The notes: a model not told the origin generated them from the sequence alone. Counted from the stretch's first letter, positions 1 through 6,437 are shown. The stretch: 11,834 bases of DNA from Sutterella parvirubra YIT 11816 (GCF_000250875.1 NZ_JH605008.1:1-11834); one strand, 5' to 3'. A program made the numbers and translations.

Positions 1-15
1 GACTAGGGAAGATGG

Positions 16-66
16 GATCTCGAATCTACTCATGCTTGGATATACATAAGTAGATTCGGTTAGATC
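16..66. repeat. AT-rich inverted repeat at the edge of the ABC ATPase gene
   Basis: Arms CGAATCTACT (21-30) and AGTAGATTCG (49-58) are perfectly complementary over 10 bp around an 18-bp spacer. A further 5 bp, GATCT (16-20) and AGATC (62-66), can pair if GTT (59-61) bulges out. The first 80 bp or so are visibly more AT-rich than the rest of the window. The right arm overlaps the stop codon and the first codons of the frame that runs into the ABC ATPase. It could be a regulatory hairpin, a recombination junction or the edge of an inserted element; the sequence does not decide. Confidence 0.55.
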
Positions 67-143
67 TATCAGTACGGTGGAATCCCTTCCGCCGCAGCGG
101 GACCGCACCCCGCCGGATCCTCGACGACGTCTCGCTCACGCTC

Positions 144-776
144 ATGCGCGGGGAGGCCGTGGCGGTGGTGGGTGCGTCGGGCGCGGGAAAGAGCACGCTC
201 GGGCGCGTGATCCTGGGGTTGGAGGCCCCGACGGTGGGTGGGATTGCGGAGCATCCGGACGGCGGCGCCCTGAGAAATACCGTCGTCTTCCAGGATTCGG
301 GGGATGCCGTCAACCCTACGTGGACGATCGGGCGGATCGTCAACGAGGCGGCCGCGGTCCGCGGGGAGAAGCTCTCCGAGGAGGGCATCGCGAACCTCCT
401 CGTCTCGGTGGGACTGCCCGCGTCCTACGCGGGGCGCCATCCCCACGAGGTTTCGGGCGGGGAGCTCCAACACGCTGCGCTCGCGCGCACCATGGCGGCG
501 AAGCCCGATCTCACGGTCTTCGACGAGGCGCTGGCAAGTCTCGACGCGTCCGTCCGGGACGACGTCACGGAACTCCTCCTCACGCTCAAACGCCCCGACG
601 AAACCTGGCTCTTCATCACGCACGACCTCGTTTCCGCCGCGCGGCTCTGCGGCCGGGTGGTCGTGATGGAGGCGGGGAGGGTCGTGGAGTCTGTGCGCTC
701 TTCTGATCTGAAACTGGCGAAGAGCCCGGCGCTCCGGCGCCTCCTCAAGGACGCGGCGGAACTCTACGGGCACTGA
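144..776 (+). CDS. NikE/DppF-type ABC transporter ATPase, 5' end abnormal
   Basis: This is the ATP-hydrolysing subunit of an ABC importer, acting at the inner face of the membrane. Counting from the ATG at 144, Walker A is GASGAGKST (residues 10-18), the Q-loop is in VVFQDSGDAVNP, the signature is VSGGELQ (103-109), Walker B ends at D127-E128 and the H-loop is ITHD (H160). The VFQD..AVNP block and the FITHDL...G RVVVMEAGRVVES tail resemble nickel importer NikE and dipeptide DppF ATPases; nickel is the best guess for substrate. An ATG at 144 starts only a few residues before Walker A and so lacks the first beta strands. The same frame upstream reads LDLSVRWNPF...RILDDVSLTL, which fits the family, but it has no ATG, GTG or TTG before the TAG at 51-53. 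The gene is therefore either 5'-truncated by a rearrangement or starts at a rare codon such as ATT (54). No partner permease or binding protein is in view. Confidence 0.8.
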   Translation: MRGEAVAVVGASGAGKSTLGRVILGLEAPTVGGIAEHPDGGALRNTVVFQDSGDAVNPTWTIGRIVNEAAAVRGEKLSEEGIANLLVSVGLPASYAGRHPHEVSGGELQHAALARTMAAKPDLTVFDEALASLDASVRDDVTELLLTLKRPDETWLFITHDLVSAARLCGRVVVMEAGRVVESVRSSDLKLAKSPALRRLLKDAAELYGH

Positions 777-873
777 GGGGCGGCGCCGCGCGCGTGCATC
801 AGCCGTTGCGCCGACCTCAAGTCTTCCGCGCCCTGCGGTAACATGGGCGGCACTTTCCTCCAAGGAGCGCCCG

Positions 874-2138
874 ATGCCCCGAGTTTCCGAAGAAGAGTAG
901 CGCGAAGTCCGCGAGGTTCGCCAAAAGGTCGCCAACGGCGACGTCTACGTCTACGAGGTCACGTACGAGCGCGATCCCGAGACGAACCGCAGAGTGTAGG
1001 TCGCAAAGCGCACGTTGGGGTGCGCAAGCTCCTGCTTCTTTCGGTCGGCGAAGGTCTCCGCCCCGTCGCCTTTGCGGAGCCTTCGGTCTACTTCCGGACG
1101 GGATCGGAGATATGTGCGTCGCTCGGCGGCTTGAAGGCACAATCGCCCTGCGAGCCGGTGATGGTTTCCGGACCGGAGTTGAGCAACATCACCACCTCCA
1201 AGACCGCGACCGAAACCAAACTCGAGGACTTGGCCGTGGAGGGCACGCCCTTCGTGCTCACCATGGACGATTCGGTTCTGCAGGAGCCGTGGCTCCGCAA
1301 GGCCGTGATCGAGCAGGAGAAGGCGCTCGAGAGCTACGACATCCGGGGCCAAAGCGGCGGAGACGTCGGCATCGCGACGATCAGGCGGGAGTTCACCTTC
1401 GAGGTGCGGAAGCCGGATTCGGACGAGCTTGAAACCGTCACGCGCGAGCTCTTCGTCCACATCTGCAAGGATTGGCGCGCTTGGCGCATGGAGAACGATC
1501 GGCTTGTGGATACGCTTTGGGACCTCAAGAAGGCCGTTGAAGCCGAGCAAAGGCATTTCACGCCGGGCGCTTTGGAGCTCATCCAACGGCATTTCGAGAT
1601 CCGGCCGAAGAAGGTGGGCGAAGTTGCCAACTCCGGAAAACCGATCCCGGGCGATTGGGTGGCGGAGTTCATCGACGGAGCGCAGTACGAGGCGGAGGCG
1701 ACGATGAGCGTTTTCGTCATCGTCTCGAACGCGATCGAGGATCCCCTCGAAGCACTGTGGGCGCATCGGACGCGTGAGACTGTGGAGGAACACTTCGCGC
1801 TCTGCCGCGACGGGTTCGAGCGCCGTTGGAGCGACGTCCTCACCGGGCGGCGCTTCGCGCAGTTCCTCGCGCTCTGCTACAAGACGTTCTTTGAGCGGGC
1901 CGTGGAGAAGGCCCGGCAGAATGCCGGACACGGAGCGGGAGCGCCGATGGAGACGGATGCGGCCGAGCTTCTTCGGAAATGGCTGAAGGGCCCCGACATC
2001 GTGCGCTTCCTTGACGAATTCGCCCGGGTCGACGCGAGGCTGACCCGAAGCATGACTGACGACCGCATGCCCTGGATCCGGGCCCGCGACGTCCGCTTCC
2101 TGGAGTTGATCGGCTACAAGGAGCTGCCCGACTTCTGA
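874..2138 (+). pseudogene. Decayed IS4-superfamily (IS1634-like) transposase
   Basis: The original start is probably ATG 874, with AAGGAG at 862-867. From there the frame reads MPRVSEEE, stop TAG (898-900), REVRQKVANGDVYVYEVTYE..., stop TAG (997-999), VAKRTLG. The remainder lies in another frame, open from about 1000 to the TGA at 2138, so a frameshift is also needed. The C-terminal half contains GTPFVLTMDDS, then FVIVSNAIEDPLEALW followed by HRTRETVEEHFALCR, which fits the Y(2)R(3)E(6)K signature of the IS4 superfamily with Y changed to H and K to R; the Glu codon is at 1785-1787. The block FAQFLALCYKTFFE near 1855-1890 is also typical. Only about 70 codons lie between the N-terminal TLG motif and GTPFVL, where these enzymes normally carry most of the DDE core, so an internal deletion is inferred. 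The family assignment is from memory of motifs. I could not identify terminal inverted repeats. Confidence 0.72.
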
Positions 2139-2146
2139 GGGTGAAT

Positions 2147-2180
2147 GGAGAGAGGCCCGGGATTTACCGGGCCACTCTCC
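2147..2180. terminator. Bidirectional hairpin terminator between convergent genes
   Basis: GGAGAG (2147-2152) and GGCCCGG (2154-2160) pair with CCGGGCC (2167-2173) and CTCTCC (2175-2180), with one A-A mismatch and a 6-nt loop GATTTA. It sits between the ends of the plus-strand transposase remnant and the minus-strand CapA-like gene. There is no clear U-tract on either side, so termination strength is uncertain. Confidence 0.6.
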
Positions 2181-2206
2181 TCAGCGCTTGATGCGCTTCA
2201 ATCGTC

Positions 2207-3493
2207 TCACGGCAGTACGATCCGCCCGACGCCGTCGGCGATCTCGATCTTCGTGCCGTAGGGCTCAGAGAGCTCGGCCAAATGCTTGAGCGTGTCTTCG
2301 CACTTTGAGAGCACCGGTACACCGCGGCGCGGACGCGCAGTCGTCATGCCCAGATCGACCGGGTAGAGTCGCATCTCCGTGATCTTCCCATCTTCGACCG
2401 TCCAACTCGGAAGAACGGCGCGCCAAACTTCGGGATTGATGACGTCGCCCTTCGTGCCGTTGCCGCTGCGGTGGTTCATGTAGGCACCAATCTTGGTGTC
2501 CTGCGGGAGGTTCTTGTTGGCGAAGGCATCGAAGGGCTGCCGGGCGATGGTTTCCGTTTCGAAAATGAACTTCCCGATCGAGTAGAAGATCACGCTGCCC
2601 TTCCAACACTCGACGCCGCGGAGCTGATGCGGTCCGTGACCGAGCACGACGGAAGCGCCGGCTTCAACGCACTTGCGGCAGAAGGTTTCCATGAACATCG
2701 GCGCCTTCATGATGTCCGGGCCCTTCATTTCGTGCGTGTGAACGCTAACGATCACGATGTCTGCCTGACGGCGGGCTTCTTCGATTTCCTGAAGCGTGCG
2801 TTCCAAATCCTTGGGATTCGGCGAAGTTTTGTTCCACTCTTCACCCTCCGTCAGCATGAAATTCATGTTGCCGAGCGGAAGCGTGCCGACTGGGAACGGA
2901 TTACGGTAGCCGCGGGCAATCAGCGATTCCGTACGGGCATTGATTTCGAGTTCACGTGCCATCTCAAAGTGTTCGGCGTTGACGTGATGAACTGTCTTGA
3001 AGCGAAGAGGGTTGAGGCCGGGGCGTCCAACCATTTCTCCGTTCTGGCCGTCGGCGGCGGCTGCGGGGTCGAGCGTCGACGTGATGCCGATCAGCGCCAC
3101 GCGGGCTTCGGCCGTTTCGAGGTACGCTGCGCGGGAAGCATCCTGGAGCGTCATGCCGGTGCCCGCAAAAACCATGTCGCGCTCACGAAGATGCTTGATG
3201 GTCGCGACGATGCCGCCCTGACCGAAGTCGCCCGAGTGGTTGTTCGCGGTGTTGAAGAAGTTGAACCCCATGCGGCAGATGTCGTCGAGGGTGCGCGGAT
3301 CGCTCATCGCCCAGGTGCCGCCCGACGTGGCGGCCGGATAGCCTTCCTGATCATGGAAGGTCGATTCGAGATTGACGAAGCGGACGTCGTGGGATTCGAC
3401 GAGGGCCTTGAGTTCGTTGAAGCCGGGGTAGCCCGCTTCGGGAATGCGCCGCGTGATGAAGCTGTCGCCTGCGGCGATAAAGGTGGTCTTCAT
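2207..3493 (-). CDS. CapA/PGA_cap-family metallophosphatase-like protein
   Basis: A 428-residue protein of the CapA family, calcineurin-like metallophosphoesterase relatives associated with poly-gamma-glutamate synthesis (PgsA/CapA) but widespread in other contexts. Visible family motifs in order are GDSF (9-12), NLEST (41-45), NTANNHSGDFG (81-91), then VSVHTHE, GHGPHQLRGVE and the block GSVIFYSIGKFIFE. These supply the Asp, Asn and His residues expected at the two-metal site. No signal peptide or membrane anchor is visible, unlike classical membrane-bound CapA, so a cytoplasmic enzyme is likely. The start is supported by AAGGAG eight bases upstream. The gene follows the asparaginase remnant by 37 bp on the same strand and is probably co-transcribed with it. 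No capB, capC or other polyglutamate ligase gene is nearby, so a capsule role is not supported; the substrate is unknown. Confidence 0.85.
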   Translation of the reverse strand: MKTTFIAAGDSFITRRIPEAGYPGFNELKALVESHDVRFVNLESTFHDQEGYPAATSGGTWAMSDPRTLDDICRMGFNFFNTANNHSGDFGQGGIVATIKHLRERDMVFAGTGMTLQDASRAAYLETAEARVALIGITSTLDPAAAADGQNGEMVGRPGLNPLRFKTVHHVNAEHFEMARELEINARTESLIARGYRNPFPVGTLPLGNMNFMLTEGEEWNKTSPNPKDLERTLQEIEEARRQADIVIVSVHTHEMKGPDIMKAPMFMETFCRKCVEAGASVVLGHGPHQLRGVECWKGSVIFYSIGKFIFETETIARQPFDAFANKNLPQDTKIGAYMNHRSGNGTKGDVINPEVWRAVLPSWTVEDGKITEMRLYPVDLGMTTARPRRGVPVLSKCEDTLKHLAELSEPYGTKIEIADGVGRIVLP

Positions 3494-3532
3494 GGTCTGA
3501 ACTCCTTGTTTGATCGTGCGGTCGGATTGTGG

Positions 3533-3874
3533 TCAGTGCTTGGCGCGGTTGTAGATTTCGCGAACGAGCTCGGAAGCAACGACGCCGCATTTGCACATGA
3601 AGACTTGTTCGCCCGTGATGGAGGCAATTTCTTTGATTTCAGGGACCGCATCGAGCAGGACCTCAATGCCCACGGGCTTGTGGCCGGAGCCTACGCCGTA
3701 GTCCGTCAGGGCGAGGCTGTTCGAACCGCGGCTTGCAATCGTTCCGCCGGTCGCAAGAATGGCGACCTTGGGTGGAGACGTCGCAGGGGCTTGTTCAGGC
3801 TTGGTTGAGGAGGCCGCAAAGGAGGGTGCGGCAGCGAGCGCGATGGATGCGCTCAAGAGGGAGCGACGTTGCAT
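3533..3874 (-). pseudogene. Truncated exported L-asparaginase (N-terminal remnant)
   Basis: The 113-residue frame starts at ATG 3874, with AAGGAG seven bases upstream. It begins MQRRSLLSASIALAAAPSFA, an export signal with a twin arginine and a hydrophobic stretch ending in a plausible AxA-like cleavage site. It continues with KVAILATGGTIASRG, the first catalytic-threonine motif of type II L-asparaginases, and then a stretch ending AVPEIKEIASITGEQV that matches the start of that family. The family's usual length is about 330-350 residues. Here the frame stops soon after GEQV, in a helix-like tail ending YNRAKH, so the second catalytic motif (HGTDT) and the C-terminal domain are absent. The next gene begins only 37 bp later, so the missing part is deleted rather than frameshifted. 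A residual secreted small protein is possible because the start, signal and ribosome site are intact, but asparaginase activity is not expected. Confidence 0.75.
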
Positions 3875-4033
3875 GAGTATCTCCTTCGGGATGTTGGTGG
3901 TCGAAGAGGTTTCCACATGGGGAGCGAAACCTTCTATTCCCGAGTTGCGGAAACTGTGTGGAGGGGATCTATGCACCGTGTCGTACGAACGTTTCGTGGA
4001 GCGCAACGATTCTGTGGGTGTGTCAAACGACGA

Positions 4034-4058
4034 AGAGGCCCGGGAATCCCGAGCCTCT
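4034..4058 (-). terminator. Rho-independent terminator of the FGGY kinase gene
   Basis: Read on the minus strand, AGAGGC, a mismatch, CGGG, loop ATT, CCCG, a mismatch and GCCTCT form a hairpin starting 23 bases after the kinase stop codon. It is followed by a moderately T-rich run (TCGTCGTTTG). It separates the kinase transcript from the downstream asparaginase remnant and CapA-like gene. Confidence 0.7.
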
Positions 4059-4081
4059 CCTTCAGCGGTCAGACTTCGACC

Positions 4082-5641
4082 TTATTCGACGTCGCGCATC
4101 GCCACGAGCCGCTTGAACGCCGCCTTCATGTCGTCCGAGACGAGCTTCGAGCGGCTCTCAAAGAGCGTGCGGTAGCGGCGCACCATGGCGGGATCCGCCT
4201 TGTAGTCGCCGTTCAAAGCGATCACGCCCGCCAAGGTCTTCTTCACGTCCTCGACGTTTTCCGCACCCGACGTGGCCCACGCCCCGAAGACGCAGTTCGT
4301 GAGCACCGCGCCGCCCGGGTTCTTGTAGCGGACGATGTCGGCGTTCAACATGTCGGCCTTGATCTGGTTCCAGAGGTCGTCGCGCGAACCGCCTTCCGTG
4401 ACGGTGATGCGGGTGAGGTCGACGCCGGCCGCACGGTAGTTGTCCGCGAGCCCCATGTAGTCGTAGCCGATCCCTTCCAAAACGGCGCGCCACATGACGA
4501 ACTGGTCGTCGTCCATCGTCATGTTGAGGAAGCACCCGGAGGCGTCCTTCTCGTCACCCGAGCCGCCGGTGAGGTACGGCAGGAACAAGACGCCGCGCGA
4601 ACCCGCGGGGACCTTCGCGGCGCCGTCGGACAAAACCTTGTAGTGCGAGCCGTCTTCGGCCTTCTGGCAGACGTTGTCCTTGAACCAGCGGAGCGCCAGC
4701 CCGCCCGTGCGCACGAACCCCCAGTAGAAGTACGTGTCGGGGAGCGTCCCCGAATTGAAGACCAAGCCCATACCCGGGCGGGAGAGTTCGGGGACGATGC
4801 CGGACGTGGAGACGCAGAACATCGCGCAGGTGCCTGCGACGTCGACCCCCTGACCCGCGCCGAAGACGCCGGAACCCAGCATCGACTGCATCGTGTCGCC
4901 AGCACCCGCAAGGATCGGAATCCCGGCGGGGAAGCCCGTCTTTTCGGCCATCTCGGGGCAGAGCGTCCCGATCTGGTCCCAGGGCTTGACGATGCGGGGC
5001 ATGTGCTTCGGATCGATGCCGAGGATTTCGAGCTGCTCTTCGGACCAGACCTTTTCTTCGACCTTGTACCCGAGGCCCCAGCCCGACATCGTGCCCCAGT
5101 CGATGAAGGCGTCTTCGCCCTTGAGGCCCGCCAAGCTCATGAGGATGTACGGGGCGTCGTGCACGAACTTGACGACGCGGGTCATTTCGTCGGGCATGTT
5201 CTTCGCGAACCAGCGCGCGAACATCGCCGGGAACATGGGGGAGGCCTCGGGGTTCCCCGTTTCGCGCCCGAAGATCTCAAGGCCGCGGGCATTGAGCGCC
5301 TCAACGTCTTCCGTCGTGCGGCTGTCGAGGTAGTTGATGTAGGGGGTGACGGGACGGCCTTCGGCGTCGATGCCGCAGATCCCGCAGATCACGCCGTCGC
5401 CCATGATGGAGACGACTTCGGACGGATCGCGCCCGAGTTCCTTCAAACGCGGGGAGAGCTTCGCCATGCACTTGACGCAGCAGTCGAGGTAGTTGTCCAC
5501 GTCCATCTGCACCCACCCGGGCTGCGGGTAGGTGAGGGTGGTGGGCAGGCTTTCGGCCGCGACGAGTTCAAAGTTTTCGTCGTAGACCGCAACCTTCACG
5601 CTCTGCGTGCCGGCGTCGAAACCCATGTAGAGCTTTCCCAT
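4082..5641 (-). CDS. FGGY-family carbohydrate kinase (xylulokinase-like)
   Basis: A 519-residue cytoplasmic kinase expected to transfer phosphate from ATP to a sugar or polyol. The N-terminal FGGY domain begins MGKLYMGFDAGTQSVK, the phosphate-binding segment (residues 8-16), followed by YPQPGWVQMDVDNY, typical of xylulokinase relatives. The catalytic base is expected in GAGDT, Asp249. The C-terminal domain has LPYLTGGSGD and ITVTEGGSRDDLW, the latter matching the ATP-site GG(G/S) motif. Length is within the family's usual 480-530. The start is supported by AAGGAG eight bases upstream. The gene stands alone, with a terminator behind it and a long 5' region shared with leuA. No sugar transporter, isomerase or regulator is adjacent, so the substrate cannot be named; D-xylulose is only the default. 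Confidence 0.88.
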   Translation of the reverse strand: MGKLYMGFDAGTQSVKVAVYDENFELVAAESLPTTLTYPQPGWVQMDVDNYLDCCVKCMAKLSPRLKELGRDPSEVVSIMGDGVICGICGIDAEGRPVTPYINYLDSRTTEDVEALNARGLEIFGRETGNPEASPMFPAMFARWFAKNMPDEMTRVVKFVHDAPYILMSLAGLKGEDAFIDWGTMSGWGLGYKVEEKVWSEEQLEILGIDPKHMPRIVKPWDQIGTLCPEMAEKTGFPAGIPILAGAGDTMQSMLGSGVFGAGQGVDVAGTCAMFCVSTSGIVPELSRPGMGLVFNSGTLPDTYFYWGFVRTGGLALRWFKDNVCQKAEDGSHYKVLSDGAAKVPAGSRGVLFLPYLTGGSGDEKDASGCFLNMTMDDDQFVMWRAVLEGIGYDYMGLADNYRAAGVDLTRITVTEGGSRDDLWNQIKADMLNADIVRYKNPGGAVLTNCVFGAWATSGAENVEDVKKTLAGVIALNGDYKADPAMVRRYRTLFESRSKLVSDDMKAAFKRLVAMRDVE

Positions 5642-5702
5642 GCGTCGTTCTCCTTGTTCGGGAAGGTGGTTGTTTCGTGGGTCCGTGCGCCGCAGTCCGC
5701 GG

Positions 5703-5729
5703 AGCCGCCCGCGGTTCGGGGGGGCGGCT
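5703..5729 (-). promoter_or_regulatory. GC-rich hairpin in the kinase leader
   Basis: AGCCGCCC (5703-5710) is a perfect complement of GGGCGGCT (5722-5729) around an 11-nt loop. On the minus strand it falls about 60 bases before the kinase start codon. It could affect translation or mRNA stability. There is no known motif to name. Confidence 0.35.
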
Positions 5730-5785
5730 GCCGACGCGTCGGGAGAGAAGACGGGGCACGGGTTTTTGCTTAAGGCAATCCCACA

Positions 5786-5814
5786 AGTTTAGCGAATGAG
5801 GAGGACCGTCGGAA
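5786..5814 (-). promoter_or_regulatory. Possible promoter of the FGGY kinase
   Basis: On the minus strand TTCCGA (5814-5809), a 17-bp spacer and TAAACT (5791-5786) resemble a weak -35 and a fair -10 element. This would give a leader of roughly 140 bases. The match is by eye only. Confidence 0.25.
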
Positions 5815-5865
5815 AGGGGCCGTTGCAGTGATTTGCACCTACCTTGAACGGTGGCCGGAACGGGT

Positions 5866-5885
5866 GGGGCGGCTTCTGCCGCCCC
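5866..5885. other. Perfect GC hairpin with UUCU loop
   Basis: GGGGCGGC (5866-5873), loop TTCT and GCCGCCCC (5878-5885) form an 8-bp perfect stem. There is no U-tract and no adjacent gene end, so a terminator role is not clear. Confidence 0.4.
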
Positions 5886-6083
5886 GCGGGTCGAACCCGG
5901 TCCTCCTCACGCCGACGCCTCATTTCAGTTTCCCGGTCCGCATCTTTCGCCGCACCCGGCACCTCCTCCGGGTTGGCCGGAGAACCCTCCGATAGTTCCG
6001 CTTCCGGCGCTTCTTCAGTCCGCCCGTCAACGCCCTCCGGACATCCCTCCGGGCGCCCCGTCGAACCCCATCAGGGAACCCTT

Positions 6084-6165
6084 CCTGTTTTGCAAAACGG
6101 CGGATTTTGCAAAAACGAACGGGCTAGGGTGAACCGCCTATCCGGCTTCTTTTCGGTCAACGGGG
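6084..6165 (+). repeat. Left copy of a convergent repeat element
   Basis: Read on the plus strand this copy contains the palindrome pair at 6090-6112, then a 30-bp variable part, then GGCTTCTTTTCGGTCAACGG (6144-6163). The last block matches the right copy (6207-6229, minus strand) at 17 of 23 positions across 6143-6165. Translated from TTG 6090 it gives LQNGGFCKN ... SGFFSVNG, closely similar to the translation of the right copy. The open frame continues to a TGA ending at 6215. Origin unknown: a miniature mobile element, a small gene duplicated in inverted orientation and a duplicated regulatory module are all possible. Confidence 0.65.
6090..6112. promoter_or_regulatory. Operator-like dyad, left (TTGCAAAA-N7-TTTTGCAA)
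   Basis: A perfect 8-bp inverted repeat with a 7-bp centre. Each half is itself part of a palindromic TTTTGCAAAA (6088-6097 and 6105-6114), and the two GC centres are exactly 17 bp apart. The same architecture recurs at 6248-6270 with a different central sequence. This looks like a protein-binding site, but I know no regulator with this site. Confidence 0.5.
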
Positions 6166-6211
6166 TGGCGCATCAGGCCTCAAAACAAGGGCGATCTGAG
6201 GTGTTTCTCCA

Positions 6212-6241
6212 TTGACGGGGAAGAAGCCCGAGGCATAAGGT
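6212..6241 (+). promoter_or_regulatory. leuA: Possible leuA operon promoter
   Basis: TTGACG (6212-6217), an 18-bp spacer and TAAGGT (6236-6241) give a good -35 but a poor -10. Transcription would start close to 6248, inside the right dyad, which would suit repressor control. The leader to leuA would then be about 190 bases. The match is by eye only, and the -35 also belongs to the repeat element. Confidence 0.25.
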
Positions 6242-6247
6242 TTGATC

Positions 6248-6270
6248 TTGCAAAAAGTCGATTTTTGCAA
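6248..6270. promoter_or_regulatory. Operator-like dyad, right (TTGCAAAAA-N5-TTTTTGCAA)
   Basis: A perfect 9-bp inverted repeat, TTGCAAAAA (6248-6256) and TTTTTGCAA (6262-6270), around GTCGA. The GC centres are 17 bp apart, as in the left dyad. It is the nearest operator-like site to leuA. As RNA it could form an AU-rich 9-bp hairpin. Confidence 0.5.
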
Positions 6271-6352
6271 AGGCGGATCCCTCAGCCTTTCAACTCCAGA
6301 AGAGAAGAAAAACGCTTCCGTGCTCCGGGACACAACGGAAACCGCGGAAGAC

Positions 6353-6407
6353 CGCATCGGAAGGGTCCGGCGAGGGCCTTCCCGGCCCGACCGGCCCGCC
6401 CGATGCG
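6353..6407 (+). promoter_or_regulatory. leuA: Long hairpin in the leuA leader
   Basis: CGCATCGG (6353-6360) pairs perfectly with CCGATGCG (6400-6407). Inside, GGG (6363-6365) pairs with CCC (6395-6397), CCGG (6367-6370) with CCGG (6391-6394), and GGGCC (6374-6378) with GGCCC (6384-6388), giving about 20 base pairs with small internal loops. The structure ends 17 bases before the ribosome site (AAGGA, 6426-6430). Alternative pairings such as GGAAGG (6359-6364) with CCTTCC (6377-6382) are mutually exclusive with it, as in attenuators. However, there is no U-tract and I found no leucine-rich leader peptide, so classical leu attenuation is not shown. Confidence 0.5.
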
Positions 6408-6437
6408 CCCCATTTCAACGTTTCGAAGGACCACGAC

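Larger units (their letters stand above)
5642..6083. other. Long non-coding stretch upstream of the kinase
   Basis: No convincing gene is seen. The two overlapping plus-strand frames here are proline- and arginine-rich translations of GC-rich DNA, without ribosome sites or recognisable motifs. The stretch contains a GC-rich hairpin in the kinase leader (5703-5729), a possible minus-strand promoter near 5786-5814, a strong hairpin at 5866-5885, a smaller one at 5966-5982 (CTCCGG/CCGGAG) and several CCCTCCG words. It holds the regulatory DNA of the kinase and otherwise looks like degenerate intergenic sequence. Confidence 0.6.
6207..6276 (-). repeat. Right copy of the convergent repeat element
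   Basis: Read on the minus strand this copy has TTGCAAAAATCGACTTTTTG, then a shorter variable part, then GGGCTTCTTCCCCGTCAATG. From TTG 6270 it translates to LQKSTFCKIKP-YA-SGFFPVNG and stays open to a TGA at 6159-6157. Compared with the left copy it is 12 bp (four codons) shorter between the palindrome and the SGFF block. Many differences fall at third codon positions and are synonymous: AAA/AAG, TCC/TCG, TTT/TTC, AAC/AAT and GGG/GGA. The two copies point at each other, and their open frames overlap antiparallel at 6157-6215. Confidence 0.65.

Noticed and set aside
3985..3997. Small dyad ACGAA-CGT-TTCGT upstream of the asparaginase remnant
   Set aside because: Five-bp arms are expected by chance; no promoter of reasonable quality could be placed relative to it.
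5880..5920. tRNA T-arm-like GGGTTCGACCC on the minus strand
   Set aside because: No matching acceptor stem, anticodon arm or D-arm at the right distances; it is probably chance in GC-rich DNA.
5997..6035. Possible third copy of the repeat (TCCGGC..CTTCTT....GTCAACG)
   Set aside because: Only short words match, with irregular gaps, and no TTTTGCAAAA palindrome precedes it.
5844..6215. Plus-strand frames of 93-123 codons between the kinase and leuA as genes
   Set aside because: Their first two thirds are Pro/Arg/Ser-rich translations of GC-rich DNA, with no ribosome site or known motif. Only the part inside the repeat (from about 6090) looks constrained, and it is reported as a finding.
6280..6430. 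Leu-rich leader peptide before leuA
   Set aside because: All three plus frames were read; none has a start with a run of leucine codons.
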